A stretch of DNA of 64,000 nt from Streptomyces lydicus. Its GTDB lineage: Bacteria > Actinomycetota > Actinomycetes > Streptomycetales > Streptomycetaceae. How positions within the stretch are numbered: the stretch's first letter is position 1; each line of letters starts with the position of its first letter. The DNA lies in the NCBI RefSeq assembly GCF_001729485.1, contig NZ_CP017157.1, positions 6,138,001 to 6,202,000 of the forward strand, in the 5' to 3' direction. Made by a program: the position numbers and the translations under genes. Below the pieces are notes generated by a model. That model worked only from the letters and a program-made list of their open reading frames with translations. It was not told the origin of the DNA and did no database searches. Of this stretch, positions 26,691 to 34,321 are shown piece by piece.

Positions 26691-29246
26691 TCATGTCGTG
26701 ACCTGGGCGGGCAGGTCGGGCCGCACCGGCGTCCGGCCGGCGGCGGCCCGGAGGGTGAGGACCATGGTCATGCCGCCGCCCGGGGTGTCCTCGGCGGCGA
26801 GCGTGCCGCCCATCGCCTCCGCGAAACCGCGCGCCACGGCCAGGCCCAGGCCCACGCCGGCGCCGCGCGGCACATCGCCGTAGCGCTGGAACGGCTCGAA
26901 GATCCGGTCCTTGGCACTGTCGGGGACGCCCGGGCCCCGGTCGGCGATCCGCAGTTCCACCCGGTCGCCGAGCGCGCTGGCCGCGACCAGCACCGCCTCG
27001 CCGTCCGGGCTGTACTTCACGGCGTTCTCGACGAGGTTGGCGACTGAACGTTCCAGCAGCCCCGGATCGACCGCGACCATCGGCAGTTCCTCGGGGATGT
27101 CGAGGGTGACGCTGTCCTCCGGTACGCCGCCCAGCGCCATCGGCACCACCTCGTCGAGGTCGATCTCGCGGATCAGCGGGGTGACCGTGCCGGTCTGCAG
27201 CCGGGACATGTCGAGCAGGTTGCCGACCAGGTGGTCCAGCCGGTCCGCGCCCGCCTCGATGCCAGCCAGCAGCTCCGCCTCGTCCTCCGGGGACCAGGCG
27301 ACGTCGTCGGAACGCAGGGAGGTGACGGACGCCTTGATGCTCGCCAGCGGGGTGCGCAGGTCGTGGCTGACCGCGGCCAGCAGTGCCGTCCTGATGCGGT
27401 TGCCCTCGGCCAGCTCCCGGGCCCGCTCCGCCTCGCCGACCAGCCGCTGCCGGTCGAGCACCACGGCCGCCTGGGCGGCGAACGCGGCCAGCACCCTGCG
27501 GTCCTCGGCGGGCAGCACCCGTCCGGTGAGCGCCAGCGCCATGTGGTCGCCCACCGGCATGTCGACGTCCGCGTCCTCGGGCCGCAGCAGCGGCCGGGCC
27601 TCGTTCAGGCCGCCGACCCGGCCCGCGCAGGTCCACGGGTCGACGTCGCTGCTGCGCTCCAGCAGCGCCACGGTGTCCATGCCGAAGGTCTCCCGCACCC
27701 GCTCCAGCAGCGCGGCCAGCGTCGTCTCGCCGCGCAGCACGCTGCCCGCCAGGAAGGAGAGGATCTCCGACTCCGCGCGCAGCCTGGCGGCCTGATGCGT
27801 GCGGCGGGCGGCGAGGTCCACCACCGAGGCGACGGACACCGCCACCGCGAAGAAGATCACGATCGCGACGATGTTCTTCGGGTCGCTGACCGTCAGGGTG
27901 TGGGTCGGCGGGGTGAAGTAGAAGTTCAGCAGCAGCGAGCCGACGGCGGCCGACGCGAGCGCCGGCAGCTGCCCGCCGAGCAGCGCCGCGACGACGGTGA
28001 GGAACAGGAACAGCAGCACGTCGTTGGCCAGCCCGGGGCCGTTCTCGATGCCGGTCAGCAGCAGCGACAGCAGCGCGGGGCCGGCCACCCCGACGAGCCA
28101 GCCGGCGATGATCCGGGCCCGGCCGAGCCGTGCGCCGCGGGTCACCGGCAGCCCCCGGCCCTTGGCGACCTCCTCGTGCGTGACGATGTGCACGTCGAGG
28201 TCGGGCCCGGAATCGCGGGCCACGGTCGCGCCGACGCCCGGCCCGAAGACGTACTGCCACGTCTTGCGGCGGCTGGACCCCAGCACGATCTGGGTGGCGT
28301 TGACCCCGCGGGCGAACTCCAGCAGCGCGCTCGGTATGTCGTCCCCGATGACGTGGTGGAACGTCCCGCCCAGGTCCTCCACCAGGGTCCGCTGGACGGC
28401 GAGTTCCTTCGGTGAGGCCGAGGTCAGCCCGTCGCTGCGCGCTATGTAGACGGCGAGCACCTCGCTGCCCGAGCCCTTGGCCGCCATCCGGGCCGCGCGG
28501 CGGATGAGCGTACGGCCCTCCGGCCCGCCGGTCAGCCCGACGACGATGCGTTCGCGCGCCTGCCAGGTCGAGCGGATCGAATGCTCCGCGCGGTACTCCT
28601 GGAGGTACTCGTCGACGCGGTCGGCGACCCAGAGCAGCGCCAGTTCGCGCAGCGCGGTGAGGTTGCCCGGCCGGAAGTAGTTGGAGAGGGCGGCGTCCAC
28701 CTTGTCGGACTGGTAGATGTTGCCGTGCGCCATCCGCCGGCGGATCGCCTGTGGCGACATGTCGACCAGCTCGATCTGCTCGGCCCGGCGGACGACCTCG
28801 TCGGGCACGGTCTCGCGCTGCCGCACGCCCGTTATCGACTCGACGACGTCCCCGAGCGACTCCAGGTGCTGGATGTTCACCGTCGAGATCACATGGATGC
28901 CGGCCTCCAGCAGCACCTCGATGTCCTGCCAGCGCTTCTCGTGGCGCGAACCGGGCACGTTGGTGTGGGCCAGCTCGTCGACCAGTGCAACGGCCGGTTT
29001 GCGTGCCAGGACGGCGTCCACGTCCATTTCGGTGAACCGGGTGCCGCGGTAGTCCAGCTCCCGCCGCTGGATCTGCTCCAGGCCGTGCAGCATGACCTCG
29101 GTGCGGGGCCTGCCGTGGTGCTCGACGAACGCCACCACGACGTCCGTTCCCCGCTCCACGCGCCGGTGCGCCTCGGACAGCATCGCGTACGTCTTGCCGA
29201 CGCCCGGTGCCGCGCCGAGGTAAATCCGTAGCTTGCCGCGTGCCAT
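26691..29246 (-). CDS. kdpD: KdpD potassium/turgor sensor histidine kinase
   Basis: 851 aa with the full KdpD architecture: N-terminal KdpD domain with Walker A GAAPGVGKT (11-19) and DELAHTN, a Usp-like domain (about 240-370), four closely spaced TM helices (about 390-490), a GAF-like domain, then the kinase core with the H box SHDLRTPLASI, N box and G boxes. Senses K+/ionic strength and phosphorylates KdpE. ATG at 29246 with only a weak GGGG RBS. Unlike the common kdpFABCDE order, it is separated from kdpC by about 4.4 kb of unrelated genes. Confidence 0.95.
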   Translation of the reverse strand: MARGKLRIYLGAAPGVGKTYAMLSEAHRRVERGTDVVVAFVEHHGRPRTEVMLHGLEQIQRRELDYRGTRFTEMDVDAVLARKPAVALVDELAHTNVPGSRHEKRWQDIEVLLEAGIHVISTVNIQHLESLGDVVESITGVRQRETVPDEVVRRAEQIELVDMSPQAIRRRMAHGNIYQSDKVDAALSNYFRPGNLTALRELALLWVADRVDEYLQEYRAEHSIRSTWQARERIVVGLTGGPEGRTLIRRAARMAAKGSGSEVLAVYIARSDGLTSASPKELAVQRTLVEDLGGTFHHVIGDDIPSALLEFARGVNATQIVLGSSRRKTWQYVFGPGVGATVARDSGPDLDVHIVTHEEVAKGRGLPVTRGARLGRARIIAGWLVGVAGPALLSLLLTGIENGPGLANDVLLFLFLTVVAALLGGQLPALASAAVGSLLLNFYFTPPTHTLTVSDPKNIVAIVIFFAVAVSVASVVDLAARRTHQAARLRAESEILSFLAGSVLRGETTLAALLERVRETFGMDTVALLERSSDVDPWTCAGRVGGLNEARPLLRPEDADVDMPVGDHMALALTGRVLPAEDRRVLAAFAAQAAVVLDRQRLVGEAERARELAEGNRIRTALLAAVSHDLRTPLASIKASVTSLRSDDVAWSPEDEAELLAGIEAGADRLDHLVGNLLDMSRLQTGTVTPLIREIDLDEVVPMALGGVPEDSVTLDIPEELPMVAVDPGLLERSVANLVENAVKYSPDGEAVLVAASALGDRVELRIADRGPGVPDSAKDRIFEPFQRYGDVPRGAGVGLGLAVARGFAEAMGGTLAAEDTPGGGMTMVLTLRAAAGRTPVRPDLPAQVTT

Positions 29247-29584
29247 GGCCCCATTGTCTTACGTGAAGGCCGCCCCCACCGGGCTGGGCCTGCTGCGACC
29301 CTACCGACCGCCCAAGGGGACAAAAGCCTCAGGTGACGACTTCAGGCCCGGTCTTGACGCGACTCTGATACGGGGCGGGGACGGGGTGGGGCGACGGTAC
29401 TCAGGGCCCGCGCGGGTCCGGCCGGGCCCGGCCGGGTCCGGCCGGCGGGGCGGGCTGAGCCGCCGACACGACCCGTACGGGCAGTGGGGCATACGGGTGG
29501 CCGAGGGCCGGTGGCCGGTGGCCGGTGGCCGGTGGCTGGAAAAATGGCATCGCCCGGGGGCGGTGCGGCTGCCACCATGCCGGT
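29247..29584. other. 338-bp intergenic region upstream of kdpD and aac(2')-like gene
   Basis: Divergent promoter region. It holds a GC-rich run of imperfect CCGGCCGGG units (about 29416-29450) and the GGCCGGT heptamer repeat at 29506-29533. On the kdpD side a TAAGAC -10-like box lies about 12-17 nt before the ATG. No gene seen. Confidence 0.5.
29506..29533. repeat. (GGCCGGT)4 heptamer tandem repeat
   Basis: Four perfect copies of GGCCGGT followed by a degenerate fifth (GGCTGGA). It ends about 50 bp before the ATG of the aminoglycoside acetyltransferase-like gene. Confidence 0.9.
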
Positions 29585-30157
29585 ATGACCGAGGCTCATC
29601 CGACAGCACCGGCGACGCCGCGCCCGGCGGACGTCCGCCTCCTCCACACCGCCGACCTCGCCCCCGCCACCCTCACGGCGGCCCGTGCCCTGCTCTACGA
29701 CGTCTTCGACGACATGACCGCCGAGGACTGGGAGCACGCGCTCGGCGGTCTGCACGCCCTCGTCCACGAGGACGGCGAACTCGTCGGGCACGCGTCCGTG
29801 GTCCAGCGCCGTCTGCTGCACCGCGGCCGGGCGCTGCGCTGCGGCTATGTGGAGGGCGTGGGCGTCCGCGCGGACCGGCGCGGTCGGGGCCACGGCGCCG
29901 CCCTGATGGGTGCGCTGGAGCCGGTGATCCGCGGCGGCTACGACCTCGGTGCGCTGGGCGCCTCCGACGAGGCCGCCGCCTTCTACGCGGCCCGCGGCTG
30001 GGAGCTCTGGCGCGGCCCCTCCTGGGCGTTCACCCCGCACGGCATCCGGCGCACCGCCGAGGAGGACGGCTGCCTCTACGTCCTCCCCACCCCCGCCACC
30101 CCCCTCGACCTGGACGCCGACCTCACCTGCGACTGGCGCGACGGCGACCTCTGGTGA
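29585..30157 (+). CDS. Aminoglycoside 2'-N-acetyltransferase-like protein, AAC(2')-I type GNAT
   Basis: 190-aa GNAT acetyltransferase closely resembling chromosomal AAC(2')-I enzymes of mycobacteria. Shared blocks include LLHTADL, DWEHALGGLHAL, the long run QRRLLHRG-ALRCGYVEGVGVRADRRG containing the acetyl-CoA loop (R-R-G-x-G-x-G), RGGYDLGALGASDEAAAFYAARGW and the terminal CDWRDGDLW. Family members acetylate the 2'-amino group of aminoglycosides. The in-frame ATG at 29585 is used because homologous sequence starts a few residues in. It is the only plus-strand gene between kdpD and kdpC. Whether it confers resistance, or acts on a cellular amine, cannot be told. Confidence 0.88.
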   Translation: MTEAHPTAPATPRPADVRLLHTADLAPATLTAARALLYDVFDDMTAEDWEHALGGLHALVHEDGELVGHASVVQRRLLHRGRALRCGYVEGVGVRADRRGRGHGAALMGALEPVIRGGYDLGALGASDEAAAFYAARGWELWRGPSWAFTPHGIRRTAEEDGCLYVLPTPATPLDLDADLTCDWRDGDLW

Positions 30158-30208
30158 CCGGGGGAAACCACCGGCCCGCCGGGGGCGGGTGACCGGGCCC
30201 CGGCTGAC

Positions 30209-30228
30209 CGGGGCCACCGGTGGCCCCG
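30209..30228. terminator. Palindrome between convergent aac(2')-like and AKR genes
   Basis: CGGGGCCACC/GGTGGCCCCG is a perfect 20-bp palindrome. It is followed by three imperfect ~16-bp units of CGAGGGCCACCACGAC type (about 30228-30275). The 148-bp gap separates convergent genes, so a terminator role is likely. Confidence 0.5.
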
Positions 30229-30305
30229 ACCGAGGGCCACCACGACCGCGGGCCACCACCACCGAGGGCCACCGCGACCGCCGGCGCCCCGCGGCAGGAG
30301 TGACT

Positions 30306-31301
30306 TCAGAGCAGGGTGGCGCCCTCGATCCGGGTCTCCTGCAGGATCGCCGCCAGCCGGTCGAGTACCTCCTGCGGCAGCGTGATCCGTGCCGCGGCCA
30401 GGTTCTCCTCGATGTGCTGTGGAGTACGGCTTCCCGGGATCGGTACGACATGCGGATCCTGGTGCAGCAGCCACGCCAGGGCGAGCTGGGCCGGGGCGAT
30501 GCCCAGTTCCTCGGCGATGCCACGCACCGGCGCGAACCGGTCCTGGTTCCGCTGCTGGTTCGCCGCGTCGAAGCGCGGCATGTTCCGCCGGAAGTCCCCC
30601 TCCTTCACCTCGCCGACCTGACCGGTCAGGAACCCGGCACCCAGCGGCGACCAGGCCACCACCCCGACTCCCAACTCCCTTGCAGCAGCAAGCAGTTCCG
30701 CATCCACCGGCCGCCACATCGACCATTCGGTCTGCACAGCGGCCACCGGGTGTACCGCGTGCGCGGCCCGCAGTTGTTCCGCCGTCACATTGGACAGCCC
30801 GAGCCGGCGCACCAGGCCCGCCTCGATCAGCTCGGCGACCGCCCCGACGGTCTCCACGAGGGGTACCTGCGGATCCGGGAAGTGCGGGTAGTACAGATCG
30901 ATCCGGTCGGTCCCCAGCGCACGGAGGCTGGCCTCCGCATAGCCGCGCACATACTTCGGATCCGCGTTGACCGCCAGTTCCCCGAACGCGAACCCGACGG
31001 GAAAGCGGTGCGCCTCGGCGCCCTCGGGGATGCGGAAGCCGAACTTGGTCGCGATCACGATCTCGTCGCGCCGCCCGCGCAGCGCCCTGCCGATCAGACG
31101 CTCGTTGTGCGCCTCCTCCCCGTAGCCGTCGGACGTGTCGAAGAACGTGGCTCCGGCGTCGAGCGCGGCGAGCAGGGCCCGCTCGGCACGCTCGTCGTCG
31201 ATCTCGCCGTACATCCCGGGGGACAACACCATCGCGCCGAAGCCGAGCGCGGAGACCTCAAGTTTCCCGAGAGAGCGCGCAGGCAGAGCATTCTCAGTCA
31301 T
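30306..31301 (-). CDS. Aldo/keto reductase
   Basis: 331-aa AKR with Asp55 and Tyr60 (DTSDGYG), Lys86 (TKFGF) and His140 (YYPHFPDP) as catalytic tetrad, and the cofactor block VPIPGSRTPQHIEENLAAA near the C-terminus. Resembles the plant auxin-induced/YajO-like AKR group. Substrate unknown. It is a different subfamily member from the MerR-linked AKR at 4874-5917. Upstream on the same strand is an ABC ATPase 64 bp away, which may or may not be in the same transcript. Confidence 0.92.
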   Translation of the reverse strand: MTENALPARSLGKLEVSALGFGAMVLSPGMYGEIDDERAERALLAALDAGATFFDTSDGYGEEAHNERLIGRALRGRRDEIVIATKFGFRIPEGAEAHRFPVGFAFGELAVNADPKYVRGYAEASLRALGTDRIDLYYPHFPDPQVPLVETVGAVAELIEAGLVRRLGLSNVTAEQLRAAHAVHPVAAVQTEWSMWRPVDAELLAAARELGVGVVAWSPLGAGFLTGQVGEVKEGDFRRNMPRFDAANQQRNQDRFAPVRGIAEELGIAPAQLALAWLLHQDPHVVPIPGSRTPQHIEENLAAARITLPQEVLDRLAAILQETRIEGATLL

Positions 31302-31365
31302 TGCGGCAGATTGCCACAGCCGTCGCGGGAGTGAAGGCCCTTCAGCAGGCGCCGCCCCGGCGGGT

Positions 31366-32124
31366 TCAGCTCGCCGGCTGTTCCGTGATCAGTCCGTCGT
31401 TCAGCTCCAGGACACGGTCGGCGAGTCCGATGAGGTTGGGGTCATGGGTGGCCACGAGCGCGGTGACGGCCTCGCTGCGGACGACGGCGCGCAGGAGTTC
31501 CATCACCTCCATGCCGGTGTCGGCGTCCAGTTGGCCGGTCGGTTCGTCGGCGAGCAGCAGGGAGGGGCGGTTGGCGAGCGCGCGGGCTATGGCGACGCGC
31601 TGCTGCTGGCCGCCGGAGAGTTCGCCGGGGCGCTGCTCGGTGTGGTCGGCGAGGCCCACCAGGGACAGCAGCAGTGCGACGCGCTCCTCGCGCTCGCGCG
31701 GGGGGACCTTGCTCAGCCGCAGCGGCACTCCGACGTTCTCCGCGGCGCTGAGTATCGGTATCAGCCCGAAGGACTGGAACACAAAACCTATGCGGTCGCG
31801 CCGCATCCGCAGCCGTTCGCTCTCGCCGAGGCCGGCGAGCGGCGTGCCGTCGACGGTGATCCGGCCGGAGTCCGGGGTGTCCAGGCCACCGATGAGGTTG
31901 AGCAGCGTGGTCTTGCCGGACCCGGAGCGCCCGCGCAGCGCCACCAGTTCGCCGCGCGGGACGCGGCAGCACACCCCGCGCAGGGCGTGTACGGCGCCGG
32001 CGTCGCTGCCGTAGCGCCGGTGCAGGTCCTCGACGACGACCATGGCCTCACCTGTCGGCGCGCCGGCGTCGGTCGACCGGCGCTCCGCGGTGGTGCTTCC
32101 GGTCGCGCTTCCCCCGTCGTTCAT
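31366..32124 (-). CDS. ABC transporter ATP-binding protein, LolD/MacB-type, without adjacent permease
   Basis: 252-aa ATPase. Walker A GRSGSGKTT, the Q-loop, signature LSGGQQQRVAIARAL, Walker B LLLADEPTG and the H-loop His in THDPN are all intact, so it should hydrolyse ATP. Its sequence groups with ATPases that pair with FtsX/MacB-like permeases for lipoprotein or peptide export. ATG at 32124 has GGGGGA 4 nt upstream; the domain itself begins near 32043. No permease ORF lies on either side, so its partner must be elsewhere or lost. Confidence 0.88.
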   Translation of the reverse strand: MNDGGSATGSTTAERRSTDAGAPTGEAMVVVEDLHRRYGSDAGAVHALRGVCCRVPRGELVALRGRSGSGKTTLLNLIGGLDTPDSGRITVDGTPLAGLGESERLRMRRDRIGFVFQSFGLIPILSAAENVGVPLRLSKVPPREREERVALLLSLVGLADHTEQRPGELSGGQQQRVAIARALANRPSLLLADEPTGQLDADTGMEVMELLRAVVRSEAVTALVATHDPNLIGLADRVLELNDGLITEQPAS

Positions 32125-32313
32125 GACGTCCCCCACTTCCCCACTCCCCCAGTCGCGTCGTGTCAACTGCCCGCGCAGTGCGACACGTTGGCACGGTCGG
32201 CGCGGGGTGATCCGCCCCGCGTCGCCTGCCGGTCGCGTCAGTATGCGTAGCGCGCGGTTCGGCAGGCAACGCCTGTGGAAAACTCTCGGACCTGGTCCGG
32301 GGCGCCCGTCGGA

Positions 32314-33388
32314 TCAGCTCGGATTCTCCGCGTGGGTGAGGGTCTCCCAGCCGACGAAGAGGTTGTTGGAGCCGGACGGGCGCTGCCGTTCGGTCAGCTC
32401 CCGCGTGTGGGGCATGTCGTGGTGCAGCCGGTTGTGCAGGGCGTTGTAGCCGATCTCGGTGACCGGTCCCAGACCGCGCTTGACGCTGCCGCCGCAGAGC
32501 CACGAGGGAGGGGCGGCGCCCAGTTCGTAGGTGGCCTGGAAGCCCAGGGCGTGGCGGAGCCGGTCGGCGACCTCCGGGTAGAGGTCCTGGCCCTGGAGGC
32601 GGGTGGTCTCGGCGATGTGCGAGAGGGCGGACAGGCCGTATCCGGTGTGGGTGAAGTCGCGGCAGGTCTCCTGGGTGAGGCCGTCGACGAAGGTGGTCTG
32701 GCCCTGCCAGTACTTGATGATCTTGTCGCGGGTGTTCAGGCCGCTGCCCGGTGCCGTCTTCGGCAGGTCGCCGTCGGACTTCAGATAGATGTACGCGGGG
32801 ACCCGGGTGCGGAAGGTCGCGACGGCCTTGTCGTAGGAGGGCTTGTCCTCCAGGAAGACGGAGATGCCGACGGCCGCCTCCATCATGCTCAGCTCCCAGT
32901 TCCCGTTGCTGTGGGAGCCGTTGATGACCTTGGGGAGGTAGACGTTGCGCAGCATACCGGCGAAGCGGTCGACGCGGGCCTTCGGCCAGCCGTTGTAGGT
33001 GTAGCGGATGATCTCGGCGGCACGGGGCCAGGAGGAGCCTGCCCAGCCGGTCTGCAGGGGTGCGTTGCTGTTGGTGTGGTCCTCGATGGTGGCGGACCAG
33101 GCGTCCATGATCTGGATCGCCTTGTCGGCGTACCTCGTGTCGCGGGTGACGTACCAGGCCAGGGAGAGCGTGTAGGCGGCGAGCGCGTCCTCGCGTTCGT
33201 CCGTGCAGCCGTGGTCGGGGTCGGAGTACGAGCCGCACTCGACGACTGCGCGGGGTTCGGGCGTGCGCGAGAGCGACGCGTACCTGCTCGCCATCATGGC
33301 GTCGAAGGCGCCCTTTCATGCCTATGAGCGGGCCGGCCGCCAGGGCGCCGATCAGCGCGCCGACCGCGAGGGTGGACTTTCTGCGCAT
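32314..33388 (-). pseudogene. Secreted alginate lyase-family gene, disrupted near its 5' end
   Basis: Residues encoded from 33315 down to 32314 are clearly an alginate lyase-family (PL5-like) alpha-toroid, with motifs such as ECGSYSDPDHGCTDERED, NSNAPLQTGW, NGSHSNGNWELSMMEA and CRDFTHTGYGLSA. A good start (ATG 33388, GGAAGG upstream) and signal peptide (MRRKSTLAVGALIGALAAGP) lie upstream but in another frame. In the lyase frame a TGA at 33316-33318 directly precedes Lys-Gly-Ala-Phe-Asp-Ala. The normal ~40-50 residues between signal peptide and this block are missing. So a deletion with frame change has separated export signal and enzyme. A cytosolic remnant from ATG 33297 (327 aa) could still be made. 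Confidence 0.75.
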
Positions 33389-33434
33389 GGGGGGTGGATG
33401 CCTTCCTGTCGAGAGGCTCGGTGAAACGGGAGCT

Positions 33435-33472
33435 GTTCTCGTACATGAACGACGGGTGTTGATATGAACACC
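33435..33472. promoter_or_regulatory. Inverted repeats upstream of the broken lyase gene
   Basis: GGTGTT-N6-AACACC (33455-33472) and GTTC-N8-GAAC (33435-33450) lie 47-84 bp upstream of the lyase start. They look like operator half-sites for a catabolic repressor, which would fit an ancestral polysaccharide-induced gene. The regulator is not in this window. Confidence 0.4.
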
Positions 33473-33575
33473 TGCGATGGCTGGGGAACGTAAGGGCAAG
33501 CCATCGAGGCGTCAAGACCCGGCGTCGGAACCGGCGTTCGGCGCGGCGGGGAGGGCAGGGCAGGGCAAACGGAGA

Positions 33576-33607
33576 GCGGCCCCCGGGAGAGTTCTCCCGG
33601 GGGCCGC
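33576..33607 (-). terminator. kdp operon terminator
   Basis: A perfect 15-bp stem (33576-33590 with 33593-33607) lies 26 nt beyond the kdpC stop on the minus strand. It would stop kdpFABC transcripts before the lyase/ABC region, so kdpDE must use another promoter. Confidence 0.75.
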
Positions 33608-33632
33608 CCCTCGTGCCGTGTGCGCCGGGCCG

Positions 33633-34301
33633 TCAGCCCTTGCCCTGCCGGTGTGCCAGGTCCTTCAGGGCGATGTTCAACTCCAGGACGTTCACCCGCG
33701 GTTCGCCCATGAAGCCGAGCGTGCGCCCGTCGGTGTGGTCCTCGACCAGGCGGCGTACCCGGTCGGCGGGCAGCCGGTTCTCCTTGGCGACCCGGTCGGC
33801 CTGAAGCCGCGCGTACGCCGGGGAGATGTCCGGGTCCAGGCCGGAGCCGGAGGACGTCACCGCGTCCGCCGGGACCTGCGACAGCGGGACGCCGTACGTC
33901 TCACTGACCCACTTCTTGCGCTCGCTCACCGCCTTGACGAGGTCGGTGTTCGTCGCGCCCTGGTTGCCGGCACCGGAAACCTGGAGGTCGTAACGGGGGT
34001 TGACCCCGTTGGTCCGGTTGCTGCCCAGCCCCGCCGACGGGCGCGGCTGGAAGAACCTCAGGTCGGGAACCGGATCGCCGTTCCTGTCCGTTCCCTTGTC
34101 GTAGCGCTGGCCGAGCAGCGACGAACCGACGACCTTGCCGTGGGAGGTCACCTCGGACCCGTTGGCCTTGCCGGGGAAGGCCGCCTGCGCGACCCCGGTG
34201 ACCAGCAGCGGGTAGAGGACGCCGCAGACCACGGTCAGGACGAGGAGGGCGCGCAGTCCTGCCCCGAGCAACCGGGCGGTGTTGCGTACCGAGTTGTTCA
34301 T
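33633..34301 (-). CDS. kdpC: KdpC subunit of K+-transporting ATPase
   Basis: 222-aa membrane-anchored subunit that stabilises the KdpFABC complex and helps ATP binding by KdpB. One TM helix at about residues 10-33, followed by an extracytoplasmic domain with the family blocks FPGKANGS, GSSLLGQ, YFQPRPSA-like FFQPRPSA and DPDISPAYA near residue 150, and VNVLELN near the end. ATG at 34301 follows GGAG and is 20 bp after the kdpB stop. Confidence 0.95.
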   Translation of the reverse strand: MNNSVRNTARLLGAGLRALLVLTVVCGVLYPLLVTGVAQAAFPGKANGSEVTSHGKVVGSSLLGQRYDKGTDRNGDPVPDLRFFQPRPSAGLGSNRTNGVNPRYDLQVSGAGNQGATNTDLVKAVSERKKWVSETYGVPLSQVPADAVTSSGSGLDPDISPAYARLQADRVAKENRLPADRVRRLVEDHTDGRTLGFMGEPRVNVLELNIALKDLAHRQGKG

Positions 34302-34321
34302 GTCGGTCACCAGCTCCTGAA

